From positions 1 to 64,000 of the forward strand of contig DASRBN010000019.1 in the NCBI GenBank assembly GCA_035653615.1: 64,000 nucleotides of DNA, read 5' to 3'. The translations under genes and the position numbers were made by a program. Shown here piece by piece: positions 25,562-34,793 of this stretch. How positions within the stretch are numbered: position 1 is the first letter of the stretch; each line of letters begins with the position of its first letter. The notes below the pieces were generated by a model. It saw only the letters and a program-made list of their open reading frames with translations, was not told the DNA's origin and did no database searches. This DNA comes from Ktedonobacteraceae bacterium (GTDB taxonomy: Bacteria > Chloroflexota > Ktedonobacteria > Ktedonobacterales > Ktedonobacteraceae).

Positions 25562-26257
25562 TCACCCGGTCGTCTCCACCTTCAGCCGCCAGGCAAAGTT
25601 ACGTTTGACAATCGAGAGCAGCGAGAGATTCTGGGGAAATAAACGTTCTAGCTGGTCGATAATTTGCAGTGTGACCATGGGCAACAGGCTGCTGCGCTGG
25701 GCAATAATATGCGGCAGGTAGCCCATGTGCAAATACGGCCCTTTCCTGGTGGATTCGGGATCGCTGAAGTAGTGGAAGACGCAGACCTCGTCATCGGTCA
25801 TCGTCTCGACCACGCTGCCCAGTTCCAACGCCAGCAGCGGCACGCCATGCATGACCGAAAGTACTTCAGGTTTGCCTGCTGGCCTCACGACCTGCTCGAT
25901 CATGCCCAGCACCATGATGTAGATGATAACGGCTTTCTCGGAAATATAATCGGGCGAGAACAGCTCTACCTGCGTCTCATTCGAGAGGCGCGGCCCCAGC
26001 GAGCCGAAGGCAGGATTGACCAGGATGGTGTCATAAATAACGCCCACGGCATACTTCTGGCTTTCGGAGCGGTTACCGGCCGAGAATGGTAGCATATCGT
26101 CAGCCTCTTCTGATTGTTCAGAACGGATGGCGATGCGCACAAAGCGACCGAAGGCGTAATCGGCCGGGTCCGGCTGCTGCTCGCATTCAAGCGGCCCATA
26201 AATCTGACAGACATAATTGATATGCGAATCCGATTTGACGATCTTGCCGATATTCAT
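25562..26257 (-). CDS. HerA-associated protein, possible HAS-barrel
   Basis: No certain family. The 231-residue product lies 25 bases upstream of HerA and is surely co-transcribed with it. Its first about 80 residues (IGKIVKSDSHINYVCQIYG, later AVGVIYDTILVNP) have the beta-rich pattern of the HAS-barrel found at the front of HerA and ATP-synthase subunits; the rest is mixed alpha/beta with no nuclease motif that I can see. It could be an adaptor or loader for the HerA ring. The ribosome site GGGAGCAGAGAG is close to the ATG. Confidence 0.6.
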   Translation of the reverse strand: MNIGKIVKSDSHINYVCQIYGPLECEQQPDPADYAFGRFVRIAIRSEQSEEADDMLPFSAGNRSESQKYAVGVIYDTILVNPAFGSLGPRLSNETQVELFSPDYISEKAVIIYIMVLGMIEQVVRPAGKPEVLSVMHGVPLLALELGSVVETMTDDEVCVFHYFSDPESTRKGPYLHMGYLPHIIAQRSSLLPMVTLQIIDQLERLFPQNLSLLSIVKRNFAWRLKVETTG

Positions 26258-26437
26258 CTCTCTGCTCCCGTCCCTGCGCAGGCAAATTAGAACAGGTTTC
26301 CGTTTCCGGCATTATAACATAGGATGGTAGGGTAGAAGCAAGCCCTATGAGAGGGTGAAAAACGAGAGCAGCCGCGAGGGCTGCTCTTCATGTACAAGTA
26401 CGATAGGGCCAGCCGAGCAAGGGCAGGTAAGGATGCG

Positions 26438-27034
26438 CTATTTCTTTTCAAAAAATTGTCTCACAAATTCGTAGATAACGATAGCCGACGCGATTATCCC
26501 GAAGAGGAGGTAAATGGGATTGATCCATGAAGCAAGTGCCTGCCATAAAGCTTGAAACAAGAGCCAGAACACTTGCAACCATAGATGTAGGACCAGGAAT
26601 AGGCAAATCAGGATGATTATAGTCACGAAACGAGCCCTAGACCCCATCCTCTTGAAAGCGCGCTCGATTTCAAGAGCAAAACGCTCCAGCTGCGTCCCCA
26701 AAGAAGACTCATCATTTTCTCCAGGAGGTAACCTCTGTGTATGTACCTGATTGGCGCGAGGCGGTACATGGCTCTGCCCGGCGGCTATCCTTGGCAGTTC
26801 AGGGTCCGTGTCCATCACCTTTCGTCTGAGGGGCGGCGCGGTAGTTGGCTCCTGCCTCTGGGCAGGTGCATAGCCCGCCGCATACCTGCTCTCAGAAGGG
26901 GATGGCGGGGTAGGTGTTCGTATTGGAGTTGGAGGTTGCTGCCAGGTATCAACTCGCCTTCTCGGTGTGTACCTATACCAGCGTCGTAATCGTTGCTTAC
27001 GTCGACCGTCAGGTTTTCTGCTGTAGTATTGCAT
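26438..27034 (-). CDS. membrane protein with basic proline-rich N-terminus
   Basis: Unrecognised 198-residue protein. Residues 1-130 are low-complexity and rich in Arg, Pro, Gln and Ser. Two close membrane helices follow (about 136-160 and 165-190), ending in a short basic tail (FFEKK). GAGGAG lies 8 bases before the ATG. It stands alone, 180 bases upstream of the HerA-associated gene, and nothing in the sequence indicates its role. Confidence 0.55.
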   Translation of the reverse strand: MQYYSRKPDGRRKQRLRRWYRYTPRRRVDTWQQPPTPIRTPTPPSPSESRYAAGYAPAQRQEPTTAPPLRRKVMDTDPELPRIAAGQSHVPPRANQVHTQRLPPGENDESSLGTQLERFALEIERAFKRMGSRARFVTIIILICLFLVLHLWLQVFWLLFQALWQALASWINPIYLLFGIIASAIVIYEFVRQFFEKK

Positions 27035-27307
27035 AATCTAGCTCCTCGTCTTGTTTTCGCTGTACTCCTATCAATAATGCCTTTCGCTCTCTGTCACAAA
27101 AATCTTCTGATCACCACTTACTTGATGTAATGTTAAGCAATTAAGTAAGTAGAAGCTAGCGGGATACGATCAAATCTTTGCTGGTATGATGCGAACTTTC
27201 TTGAACAAATTGAAACGTGCTGAGCACAATTGAAACAGGCGAACGGAGATCATGATGCTATTCCAAAAAATTCGCATCATTTTCAAAAGACTTGGGGGGA
27301 TTTTTCC

Positions 27308-27336
27308 TTGACACTACTTGAATAAGAGCCTATGAT
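27308..27336 (+). promoter_or_regulatory. near-consensus promoter for a leader RNA
   Basis: TTGACA 27308-27313, 17-bp spacer, TATGAT 27331-27336. One of the best promoter matches in the window, yet the nearest start codon is 380 bases downstream. Confidence 0.75.
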
Positions 27337-27342
27337 ACAAAA

Positions 27343-27562
27343 GGCCCCTATACAGTATCCCTTCAATAATAGAATAATAAAAATACAGATAGCTTGTCGT
27401 GAAGAGTATACTGTATAGTAAATATAATAATAAGGAAGGGAGCGAGTAAGTGAACGGATAGTTGATAGTACCAGCCACAAGCCAGGAGTGAGAGAATAAG
27501 CTCTTCGGCTTCGTAAAAGCTCAGTCGATTCGTCTACTAACGCAAGACTTCGAGCTTTTTTT
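27343..27562 (+). ncRNA. candidate small RNA or attenuated leader before the deaminase gene
   Basis: A transcript from the promoter at 27308 would run about 220 bases to a hairpin followed by seven T. Inside lies CTATACAGTAT 27348-27358 with its exact complement ATACTGTATAG 27409-27419, then two copies of AAGCTC (27498-27503 and 27517-27522) that could each pair with the terminator arm GAGCTT. Such competing pairs are typical of attenuators. No credible peptide gene is present. It may be a free small RNA or control the deaminase gene at 27718. Confidence 0.5.
27515..27562 (+). terminator. intrinsic terminator of the leader RNA
   Basis: AAAAGCTC 27515-27522 pairs with GAGCTTTT; an inner AGTC/GACT stem extends it, and T7 follows. 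It lies 155 bases before the deaminase start. Confidence 0.65.
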
Positions 27563-27717
27563 CTTAATACAGTTCAGGTGGAAGGGCAGGGCTTTCTACG
27601 GTACCGGAATGGCCGAGGGGGAATCAGCCACTCCACAACTGCCCGAGTTGGGCAATTCTGTTTTCATCCAGCAACCAAATCCTTTCATTGTTCTTTGAAG
27701 TAAGGGAGTATCGTATT

Positions 27718-28272
27718 GTGGATTCAGATCCAGAGCTATCGTACTTTTTAGAAAAGGCCATGCAAGAAGCAGAAGAGGCTTCTAAAGCCACTACATACCC
27801 GGTTGGGGCGATCATTGTTAATCCGGAGGGAGAGATCATTGGTCGAGGTCATAACCATGTCTATCATCATGGAGATTATACTTCGCACGCCGAGATGGAG
27901 GCAATCAGGAATGCAGGATGCCGGCTTATGAAGAAGCCGAACTATAATGCCTGCACGCTCTATACCACGCTGGAACCATGTTTGATGTGCTGCGGCGCAA
28001 TCCTCTTAGCTCGCATCAAATGTGTCGTCTGGGTCAAGAACGATGATCTCTATGGGGCATTACGCTGCCTGTGTAAACAAAATCCCTGCCAAGAGTCTTT
28101 ACCTTCCCCCTCGCTTCTTCCCGATGGTTATATAGAGAAAATTACCTCGCTCTCAATTATTTCCGAACCTGAACATGACCTTGCCAGTAAGATGGATTCC
28201 TGGATGGACCAGTGGAATGCTATGAAGCAGGCCAGATTGCATTATTGGGAAGATAGCAGAGTAGAAAAATAG
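27718..28272 (+). CDS. cytidine/deoxycytidylate deaminase family protein
   Basis: Zinc-dependent deaminase of the CDA superfamily (CMP/dCMP or tRNA-adenosine type), 184 residues. Zinc ligand and catalytic Glu are in HAE at 57-59, and the two Cys ligands in PCLMC at 87-91. A C-terminal extension of about 70 residues carries a Cys-rich CLCKQNPC. The GTG at 27718 is chosen for AAGGGAG about 9 bases upstream; an in-frame TTG lies at 27688. It is preceded by a possible attenuator RNA and convergent with the STAND gene. The substrate is not decided by the motifs. Confidence 0.82.
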   Translation: MDSDPELSYFLEKAMQEAEEASKATTYPVGAIIVNPEGEIIGRGHNHVYHHGDYTSHAEMEAIRNAGCRLMKKPNYNACTLYTTLEPCLMCCGAILLARIKCVVWVKNDDLYGALRCLCKQNPCQESLPSPSLLPDGYIEKITSLSIISEPEHDLASKMDSWMDQWNAMKQARLHYWEDSRVEK

Positions 28273-28316
28273 AAGCGAGCGAGGAGGTTGTCGTACAGCT
28301 TCCTCGTTCGCTTCTA
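28273..28316. terminator. bidirectional hairpin between convergent genes
   Basis: GAAGCGAGCGAGGA with TCCTCGTTCGCTTC, one mismatch, between the deaminase stop and the STAND gene stop at 28320. Confidence 0.65.
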
Positions 28317-28319
28317 GCC

Positions 28320-30671
28320 TTATTTGGTCGAACCAACAGGTTCCTTTTCCTTACGATGGGAGTTAAAATGTGAGCGTAACTCTTTGATCAGCTTATCCAT
28401 TCGCTCCACTTCGTGTTCCATACTCAGGCGTTCAAAGCCTTCGCGGGCCTCTTGTGCGAATTTAAGCGACTCTTCCCACCTACCCTGCTTCTGGCGCAGG
28501 TATGCTAATGAACGCTTGTAGGCGTTGGTGCGTCGCTTATCCTTGTTGCGCTCGGACAATGTCAGGCCGGCTTCCAGCAGGCGCTCTGCCTCATCGTAGT
28601 GCCCCTCAATCCTCTCAATATCCGCCAGGTAGTTCCGCGCGTTATTCGCCAGCGATTGCCAGCCGAAACTGTCTGCTTCCTTCATGGCCTGGGTAAAAGC
28701 CGCCCTTGCCCCCGCATAATCGCCTTCCCAATAAAGCGTCGCGCCATAGTTGTAATCAATATTAACCGTGTAGCGTGTTCGCAAGGGCTCCTGCAATTTA
28801 GGTACCAGTTCCCTCGCCTGGTCAAGTAACTGTTTCGCCTCATCAAAGCGTTCCATGAAAATGTACAGGTAGGTATGATTGACAAGCAGCCTGACCTGTA
28901 CTGTTGGATCCCCATAACTGTTTAACTTTTGACCGCGCTTGAAAAGATCTTCAGCATCATCATTATGATCCATTAGCGCGTGGGTATTGACAATACTGGC
29001 AATGGCATCCAACATAGTTGGCCAGTCTCCTCGCCCTCCTGCCGCATCCCTCAACCACTCCAACCAGGCGAGGCGATCATCCCAATAGCCGTAGAGATGT
29101 GTGAAATCAACGACACTACCAGGCACTTCAGCACACCAGAACGATTTGATCTCATCATATCGATCATGAGCAGCACACCAATCAAAGACTGCCAGCAGAT
29201 TCTCCCACTCTTCATCCAGGTGATCATATTTCAGATGCCACTCTCCCATATCGTGACCTCCATACTGACGTGTGAACTTCTGATACCACTCGATCCAGCG
29301 TTCATACGCTTGTTCCTCAAAGGCCCGATTTGCCATCAACTCTGCCATTGCATACTCCCTCGTAAGCGACAGCATGCGAAAGCGATCGTTGAATTCACGA
29401 ATCAGCGAGAGGCGCTGTAGCTGGGCAAGAGCTTCATCTGCGATCAGTGGATCTTCCAGCCCTGCTACGTAGCTCACAGCCGAACGTAAAGGCATGCGAG
29501 GAAACAGCGCAAATGCCATGAGCATTGCGTGTGCTGGCTGGCCACGTAAAGTCTCAACCGAACTCTGAAAACAAAAGCGGGCTACATCGCCGCCGGCTTT
29601 TGGTACATTTTTCAACACAGTCTCTATCGAGTAGCCTGCTGCTCGCTGACCAACAGCATAGACCAGCGCTGCCGGTATTCCGCCAATACGTTCATAGAGC
29701 ATCGCGATTTCTTTTGGACTCAGCTTCACCTGCTTCTCTTCTGCCTGTTGCTTGATCAATTCCAGCGCTGCCTCTTCTTCCAACTGTTCAAGCCGGATGG
29801 GTGTATAGACTGACTGTTGCTCTCGCGTTGTTACCACGACTTTGACTGATGGAGGTAGCTCATACAGAAAAGACATAATTGTCTGCTTATCTTCCATCGT
29901 TTCCATATTGTCAACAATCAGTAATGTCCGCTGGTAGGCTAGCGCCTCCCGAACCAATTCCAGTTGATCCTGCGATGGATTCGCTTTAATACCATATCGT
30001 TCTAGCGTGACTATTACCTCGTTGCAAATTTTGCTAAGCGTTCCATGTGTATGGTATCGCTCGCGTATACCTTGAGCAGTAAGTAATTGTTGTTTGGCGG
30101 AAACAAAGATAATGGCGTCAAAAATGGGGATATTCGGATTAACGATTTCGCCTGTGCTTGCTCGCAAACATTGATATGCTACATCCAGCACCAGAGATGT
30201 TTTACCTACGCCTCCGATTCCATCTACTGGAATCAAGGGGGCTGCATGATGCGGTGAGAGATATTTTAATAATTTCTTTATCTCTTCCTCGCGCCCGATC
30301 AGGCGTGTATGCTCCTGACTCGGCAATCGATGGGGAATGGTTTTGAGTTCTTTTGCTCCGTATAATTCGTTTAACAGGGTAATTGGATCGGGATAATGCG
30401 TTGCATCCAGCAGTTCCTCACACCACTCACGCGATAAACCGCCTTTGCTGTGACCGAGTTGCGCCAGCACCTTGATAGTCTCAGGTTTGGGTAGCGTATG
30501 CCCCTCTTGCCAGCGATACACCATATCGCTGCTGCGCCCGGTTTGTTCGCCTATATGCTTCATTGTTCGTTTCAACGTCCAGTCCTGCGTCTTTGCCACG
30601 CTATGTGTGAGCAAGACAATAAGTTTGCCTGCATCGGTAAAAAGATCTTTTTGCGGATAGCGACGGCTCAT
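28320..30671 (-). CDS. HTH - STAND NTPase (NB-ARC) - TPR protein
   Basis: Large signal-transduction ATPase, 783 residues. The first about 80 residues hold an XRE-like HTH (TMKHIGEQTGRSSDMVYRWQ). The NB-ARC P-loop is GIGGVGKTS at 151-159, Walker B is LLIVDNME near 250, and a winged-helix region follows. The last about 300 residues are TPR-like repeats that would sense a ligand. Such proteins act as regulators or as immune-type switches in Ktedonobacteria and actinomycetes (AfsR/SARP-like and Avs-like groups); neither role is shown here. AAGGAG precedes the ATG. It is convergent with the deaminase gene. Confidence 0.85.
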   Translation of the reverse strand: MSRRYPQKDLFTDAGKLIVLLTHSVAKTQDWTLKRTMKHIGEQTGRSSDMVYRWQEGHTLPKPETIKVLAQLGHSKGGLSREWCEELLDATHYPDPITLLNELYGAKELKTIPHRLPSQEHTRLIGREEEIKKLLKYLSPHHAAPLIPVDGIGGVGKTSLVLDVAYQCLRASTGEIVNPNIPIFDAIIFVSAKQQLLTAQGIRERYHTHGTLSKICNEVIVTLERYGIKANPSQDQLELVREALAYQRTLLIVDNMETMEDKQTIMSFLYELPPSVKVVVTTREQQSVYTPIRLEQLEEEAALELIKQQAEEKQVKLSPKEIAMLYERIGGIPAALVYAVGQRAAGYSIETVLKNVPKAGGDVARFCFQSSVETLRGQPAHAMLMAFALFPRMPLRSAVSYVAGLEDPLIADEALAQLQRLSLIREFNDRFRMLSLTREYAMAELMANRAFEEQAYERWIEWYQKFTRQYGGHDMGEWHLKYDHLDEEWENLLAVFDWCAAHDRYDEIKSFWCAEVPGSVVDFTHLYGYWDDRLAWLEWLRDAAGGRGDWPTMLDAIASIVNTHALMDHNDDAEDLFKRGQKLNSYGDPTVQVRLLVNHTYLYIFMERFDEAKQLLDQARELVPKLQEPLRTRYTVNIDYNYGATLYWEGDYAGARAAFTQAMKEADSFGWQSLANNARNYLADIERIEGHYDEAERLLEAGLTLSERNKDKRRTNAYKRSLAYLRQKQGRWEESLKFAQEAREGFERLSMEHEVERMDKLIKELRSHFNSHRKEKEPVGSTK

Positions 30672-30910
30672 TCTATTCTCCTTCTTTACAAATCTTCTAA
30701 TTCTAATGCGAGAAAGTTGATACCAAATTAAGATTAATATAATTCTTCCTGCAAGTACAAGTGTGAAACATCGTATTATCTCGAAAAAGATGCGAATTTT
30801 TTGGAATAATTCGAAATCAATCCATGGTTATGTCAATACAATATTGTTCTCACAAGAGGCAGGCACCACTACAGACCATTGCCGTAGCGGTGCCTGTTCT
30901 GCCTTGCTCA

Positions 30911-31024
30911 CTAGTATCGTGATCCGGGTGGATAAGAGTTGTGCGAACGCATTATCAATAATCCCAGAATCAATCCTGCAAGGAAACAACTGAGTCCGAT
31001 AATGATAATTGTTTGAGTATCCAT
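30911..31024 (-). CDS. tiny single-pass membrane protein (37 aa), possible operon end
   Basis: ATG at 31024 with AAAGGAG 6 bases before it. The product begins MDTQTIIIIGL, has one membrane helix (GLSCFLAGLILGLLIM) and ends SHNSYPPGSRY. The same frame is open far upstream with a second hydrophobic run, but without a good start codon. It is 178 bases downstream of the NUDIX gene on the same strand, so it may close the radical SAM operon. A hairpin at 30860-30896 follows it. Too short to be sure it is expressed. Confidence 0.45.
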   Translation of the reverse strand: MDTQTIIIIGLSCFLAGLILGLLIMRSHNSYPPGSRY

Positions 31025-31202
31025 CCTGCTCTCCTTTGGTTGCCCCGGTGCTGCTAACTCTTCGTCCGGCACTCTGCACCATCGAATTACCGTTATGGAG
31101 AAGAGTACCGCACAGGTAATTACAAATGCTAGAGCAAACCATGCAAAGGATTTGGAAAACAGTACAAATTTTCAAGATGTCTAATATTGTTCTAAATTGC
31201 AT

Positions 31203-31685
31203 CTATTTGTTCCACCGTGAGCAATCCTTTAACGCTGCTAGCGCCGCCGCGTAGCTGCTCATTTGCCGGTTGACCTCTTTCTCAATCTCGCTGGCTGTCA
31301 ACCAGCGTACCGGCAACTCAGGCTCCTGCTGTTGCGTCATCTGTGAAGGCGCTATCAATATCCCATAAACGATGTCCAACCAGCTTCCGCCACGATGATC
31401 CCTGATAGGTGTCATAGTGATGAGTGTGAAGTTTTGATCCTGGGGAAGTTGTATTCCGGCCTCCTCGCCAAGTTCCCGCAGACCGGCTTCTAACGGCGTC
31501 TCGCCAGGATCGATGGCCCCGCCAGGCAATTCGAGTCCTTTTGACTGATGGCGCACAAACAGGCATTTGTATTTATCAGGCCACGGCGCTATAACCGCAA
31601 TCCTTGCCGCGGCGCGCACCAGGCGCACCGGCTTTTTTCCGGCTTCTTCCGCCCTCGTCAATGGTAAGAGCATTTCTTCTCTCAT
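31203..31685 (-). CDS. NUDIX hydrolase
   Basis: Cleaves nucleoside diphosphates linked to another group. The Nudix box is complete at residues 56-78: G56, E62, R70, E71, E74, E75, G77 with the required spacing. Length 160 is usual. It overlaps the PfkB-like gene by ATGA and so is translated with it in the operon that starts with two radical SAM genes. In this context it may hydrolyse a nucleotide intermediate or a toxic side product of the pathway; the substrate cannot be read from sequence. Confidence 0.88.
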   Translation of the reverse strand: MREEMLLPLTRAEEAGKKPVRLVRAAARIAVIAPWPDKYKCLFVRHQSKGLELPGGAIDPGETPLEAGLRELGEEAGIQLPQDQNFTLITMTPIRDHRGGSWLDIVYGILIAPSQMTQQQEPELPVRWLTASEIEKEVNRQMSSYAAALAALKDCSRWNK

Positions 31686-32542
31686 ATGCTTTTTACCTCT
31701 ACTGGATTCTCGCCGGACGTACAGAACGAAGCGGCATGCTTGCTGGCAAAAGTTGCCGCATCCAGGTAGCTGGAACCATTTGATAAAGCGTAAAGTAACC
31801 CGGCGGCAAAGCTTGCCCCGGCACTGACTGTCCTCAAAGGTTGGATGGGTTCAGCCGGAATGACATGCTCATTATGCTGATCCAGCAGCACTGCACCAGA
31901 ACTCCCAAGGGTGATGACTGTTGCTCGTGCCCTGCACGTCTGAAGCACATGCCGCCCCCATGCTATGGCCTCTTTGATGCTTCCACTACCCCTCATCTGT
32001 ATGATATCGACAGAAGAAAGTTGCGCAAGCCGTTGTAATTTCTCTTCAAGATGCGACGAACTGAGATTGACCAGGCAGCGCACATTTGACTGCGACCACC
32101 TGTTCAGAAGCGCCAGGCGCTCCTCCAGGTATTCTTCGTAAAGATCAAGGTAGGCAAATCGATAATCGGCGGGCCTATCAAGAGCCGCGAAGTCACGAAA
32201 AGGGCAATCTTCCACCAACCAGGTACGCTCATCTGCATCAACCGGCAACAGACAAAAGGTATTCGGGGTAGAAGTTCCGTTCGTATCGATCTGAGAGATA
32301 TCGACCCCGTTCTGTTGCAGCAGGTCGAGCAGCGGCGAGCCATCATGGCGAGCAATCGCATTAGTGGGCAGCAGGCGGCAGCGCATTCCCAGCCGCGAGG
32401 CGAGCAGCGCTACAATCGAGGCGTCATTGCCGATCTGCCGCTCAGTTTTTGTGATAAAGGTCATCTCTCCCTGGCGAGGGAAGTAGGAAACGGAGAGAAT
32501 AATCAACCATTTCAGGTCGCCTACTGCGCACAGGTCGAACAT
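31682..32542 (-). CDS. PfkB-like sugar kinase family protein lacking the catalytic Asp
   Basis: Ribokinase/PfkB-fold protein of 286 residues. The GN site is GND at 38-40, and the C-terminal ATP-site motif is recognisable as TVSAGASFAAGLLYAL at 238-253. In active members the block reads GAGD with the Asp as general base; here it is S240-A241-G242-A243. The second family anchor, the N-terminal GGN, is also weak. The fold is likely kept, but kinase activity may be lost or changed. It lies between a B12-type radical SAM gene and the NUDIX gene, overlapping the latter by ATGA. It may bind a nucleoside or sugar without phosphorylating it. Confidence 0.7.
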   Translation of the reverse strand: MFDLCAVGDLKWLIILSVSYFPRQGEMTFITKTERQIGNDASIVALLASRLGMRCRLLPTNAIARHDGSPLLDLLQQNGVDISQIDTNGTSTPNTFCLLPVDADERTWLVEDCPFRDFAALDRPADYRFAYLDLYEEYLEERLALLNRWSQSNVRCLVNLSSSHLEEKLQRLAQLSSVDIIQMRGSGSIKEAIAWGRHVLQTCRARATVITLGSSGAVLLDQHNEHVIPAEPIQPLRTVSAGASFAAGLLYALSNGSSYLDAATFASKHAASFCTSGENPVEVKSI

Positions 32543-32555
32543 TGTCTTCTCGCTT

Positions 32556-34772
32556 TCAAGCCATTCTCAGCGCCTGCGTATTAACCAGGGAGGAGGTTGC
32601 CCAGCCATTGTACGCCGAATGCCAGTGCTGCTGCTTTGATGGTGACAGTGTTGACGCATGTTCGTTAACCGTCTCCATCAGACGTCGCATTTGCTCTTCA
32701 TACCACATTAAAATACTAATGATGGCTTTATCAATTTGTCCGTCCCCAACCAGCTTGCGTGCATTAGCACAAATTTCCTGGTGTCCTTCCATACTGGCAT
32801 GCGCCTGCTCCCAATGCTGTACAGTTTTATCATCGACCAGCGCAAAGGCCTGGGCCAGGCTGCGAATCAGCATGTATCCGAGATAGCGATGACCGCTAAT
32901 CGCCTCATGTAGTAACTGTTTTTCCGCGTCACTTGAGACTTTCTGTAGCCCTTTCAAGGCGTACACAATCGGAAAACAGTAATTCACCCAGTACTGGCAA
33001 GCCATACAGATATTGCCTAATTCCGGGATAGCATAGTCTGTGCGATAGCGCGCGAAAGAGACATCTATCTGATTACTTATCAACTGTGGTGCCTGCTGGC
33101 GCAAATCATAGAGATATTTGCTCTTTGAAAGCACCTCAAGCGGCGATACCATGTATGAGACATCCTCATAGATGGGCCTACCTGAGGCCTCGTGCATAAC
33201 CTGGCCATGGTTAGAGCAAACGATATCCCAGATCTCCTCTACACTCGCATTGCGCGCCGCCGGAAGCACAATATCTGTTCTGCCCAGGAACTCGATATTA
33301 TCGACCAGGTCTTGCACAGACATCAGTGGATCGAAGAAGATGAAGCCAAAACGCAGGCGCGCGCCCAGCAGGCTTAAATAACGGATCGCGGATATCATCT
33401 CATCTACTGTGCTGCCCTTTTTGTAGCGTTCAAGCTGCGCGGATGCTCCCGATTCGACCCCCAGAAAGAGCCGGGACAGGCCACCTTCCACACAGCGATT
33501 GAACAACCTGCCTCGCTGGAGGTGCCAGTCTCTATCACGACCTTCGCGAAAGATCTGATCGGCCCGGCAAGAGGCATCGAATGTTATCTGTAAGCCTCGC
33601 TCCCGCGCTCCGTCTAAAAAATCGGTAAGACGCCGCACCGTTGCGTCTCCATCTTCCACGCCGACAAAATCCTCGTCGGCCAGGAAGATGTGTGGAGTGC
33701 GCCCAAAATGCCGGAAGACCTGCATAAAGGTCTCCCATTGCTGTAACATAGACGTGACCGGAATCGATCTCCACACGCCACCCTTGTGAGAGCGCGGGCA
33801 AAAGCTACATTTGTTGTACTGGCATCCCCGACTGAACTCCGCCGTCATGACACCATCTCGCGCGAAAAGTTCTGGCACCGTATCAAGCGCGGGGGTTGGC
33901 AGTTGTTCCATGGGCAGGTAGGTCGGAGGCGTGCTGACAAGCTTCTCTTGCTTGCTCAGGTAGTAGATACCCGGTACCTGGCTCCAGCGCGAGCGATCTC
34001 TTCCGGCCCTGACGAGACCGGCCAGCGAAAGTTCACCCTCCTTGCGGCAAATCACCACCTCTGGATACGCTTCCAGAATCTCGCGGTAGCACATAGCGGG
34101 CAGTATATTTCCAAGGATGACTACAGGTGGTTCGCCGGCGGCCTTCTCTGTATAGAGCTTATCCAGCAGTTGTTCCATCAGATCAAACTGGCCGAAGTTA
34201 ACCGAAACCCCCAGAAAATCCGGGCGAGATTCGCGTATCTCCGCCAGCACGTCATCCACGGTAGCATCAAACTGGCAATCGATCAGCTTGACGGTGGCGA
34301 GATGGCGTAATCGTAAATAGGAAGCCAGATAGGCAATACCAAGCGTGAGGCGCGCCGCCGGGTACATCTCTGGATGGAACAGGCTTACCAGCAGAACAGA
34401 GGGCAGCGCAAGCCTGGCTTTCAGGGCTTCTGTCAAAGGTGCGATCAGGCAATCACCGGCCACACTAAGGGAATGCTCCTCAAAGTCTACTTCAAGCTCG
34501 TCAACCAGCTCGCTCACAAATGGATGCGAGGTTAGACTGATACCAGGGCTACACAGCATCAACTGCCCATCACCCTGAAGGCAGAGAATATGTTGATCGG
34601 GCGAGCCGGCAACCGCTACATCGAACTTCATCTCTTCCCACAGGCGCGACGCTCGCAACTGTGCGAAGATCGCATGAGAAATGGCCTTGGGTGTCTCCCA
34701 GGGCGTGTTTAATGCTGCCCTTATTTCAGGCCAGACATCGCGTACAAGAGCCAGGATACGATGAGATGTCAT
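32556..34772 (-). CDS. B12-binding-type radical SAM protein
   Basis: Large iron-sulfur enzyme of 738 residues. A cobalamin-binding-like Rossmann region lies at about 120-260 (SRPDFLGVSVNFGQ, PVVILGNILPA) and lacks the DxHxxG motif, which is common in radical SAM members of this class. The radical SAM cluster motif is CQYNKCSFC with C317, C322, C325, so the spacing is CX4CX2C instead of the usual CX3CX2C. About 120 extra residues precede the B12 region. It is the second gene of the operon, 14 bases ahead of the PfkB-like gene. Such enzymes methylate, rearrange or thiolate substrates; the reaction here is unknown. Confidence 0.85.
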   Translation of the reverse strand: MTSHRILALVRDVWPEIRAALNTPWETPKAISHAIFAQLRASRLWEEMKFDVAVAGSPDQHILCLQGDGQLMLCSPGISLTSHPFVSELVDELEVDFEEHSLSVAGDCLIAPLTEALKARLALPSVLLVSLFHPEMYPAARLTLGIAYLASYLRLRHLATVKLIDCQFDATVDDVLAEIRESRPDFLGVSVNFGQFDLMEQLLDKLYTEKAAGEPPVVILGNILPAMCYREILEAYPEVVICRKEGELSLAGLVRAGRDRSRWSQVPGIYYLSKQEKLVSTPPTYLPMEQLPTPALDTVPELFARDGVMTAEFSRGCQYNKCSFCPRSHKGGVWRSIPVTSMLQQWETFMQVFRHFGRTPHIFLADEDFVGVEDGDATVRRLTDFLDGARERGLQITFDASCRADQIFREGRDRDWHLQRGRLFNRCVEGGLSRLFLGVESGASAQLERYKKGSTVDEMISAIRYLSLLGARLRFGFIFFDPLMSVQDLVDNIEFLGRTDIVLPAARNASVEEIWDIVCSNHGQVMHEASGRPIYEDVSYMVSPLEVLSKSKYLYDLRQQAPQLISNQIDVSFARYRTDYAIPELGNICMACQYWVNYCFPIVYALKGLQKVSSDAEKQLLHEAISGHRYLGYMLIRSLAQAFALVDDKTVQHWEQAHASMEGHQEICANARKLVGDGQIDKAIISILMWYEEQMRRLMETVNEHASTLSPSKQQHWHSAYNGWATSSLVNTQALRMA

Positions 34773-34793
34773 AGACCCCTCTTTCTGAGCTAG

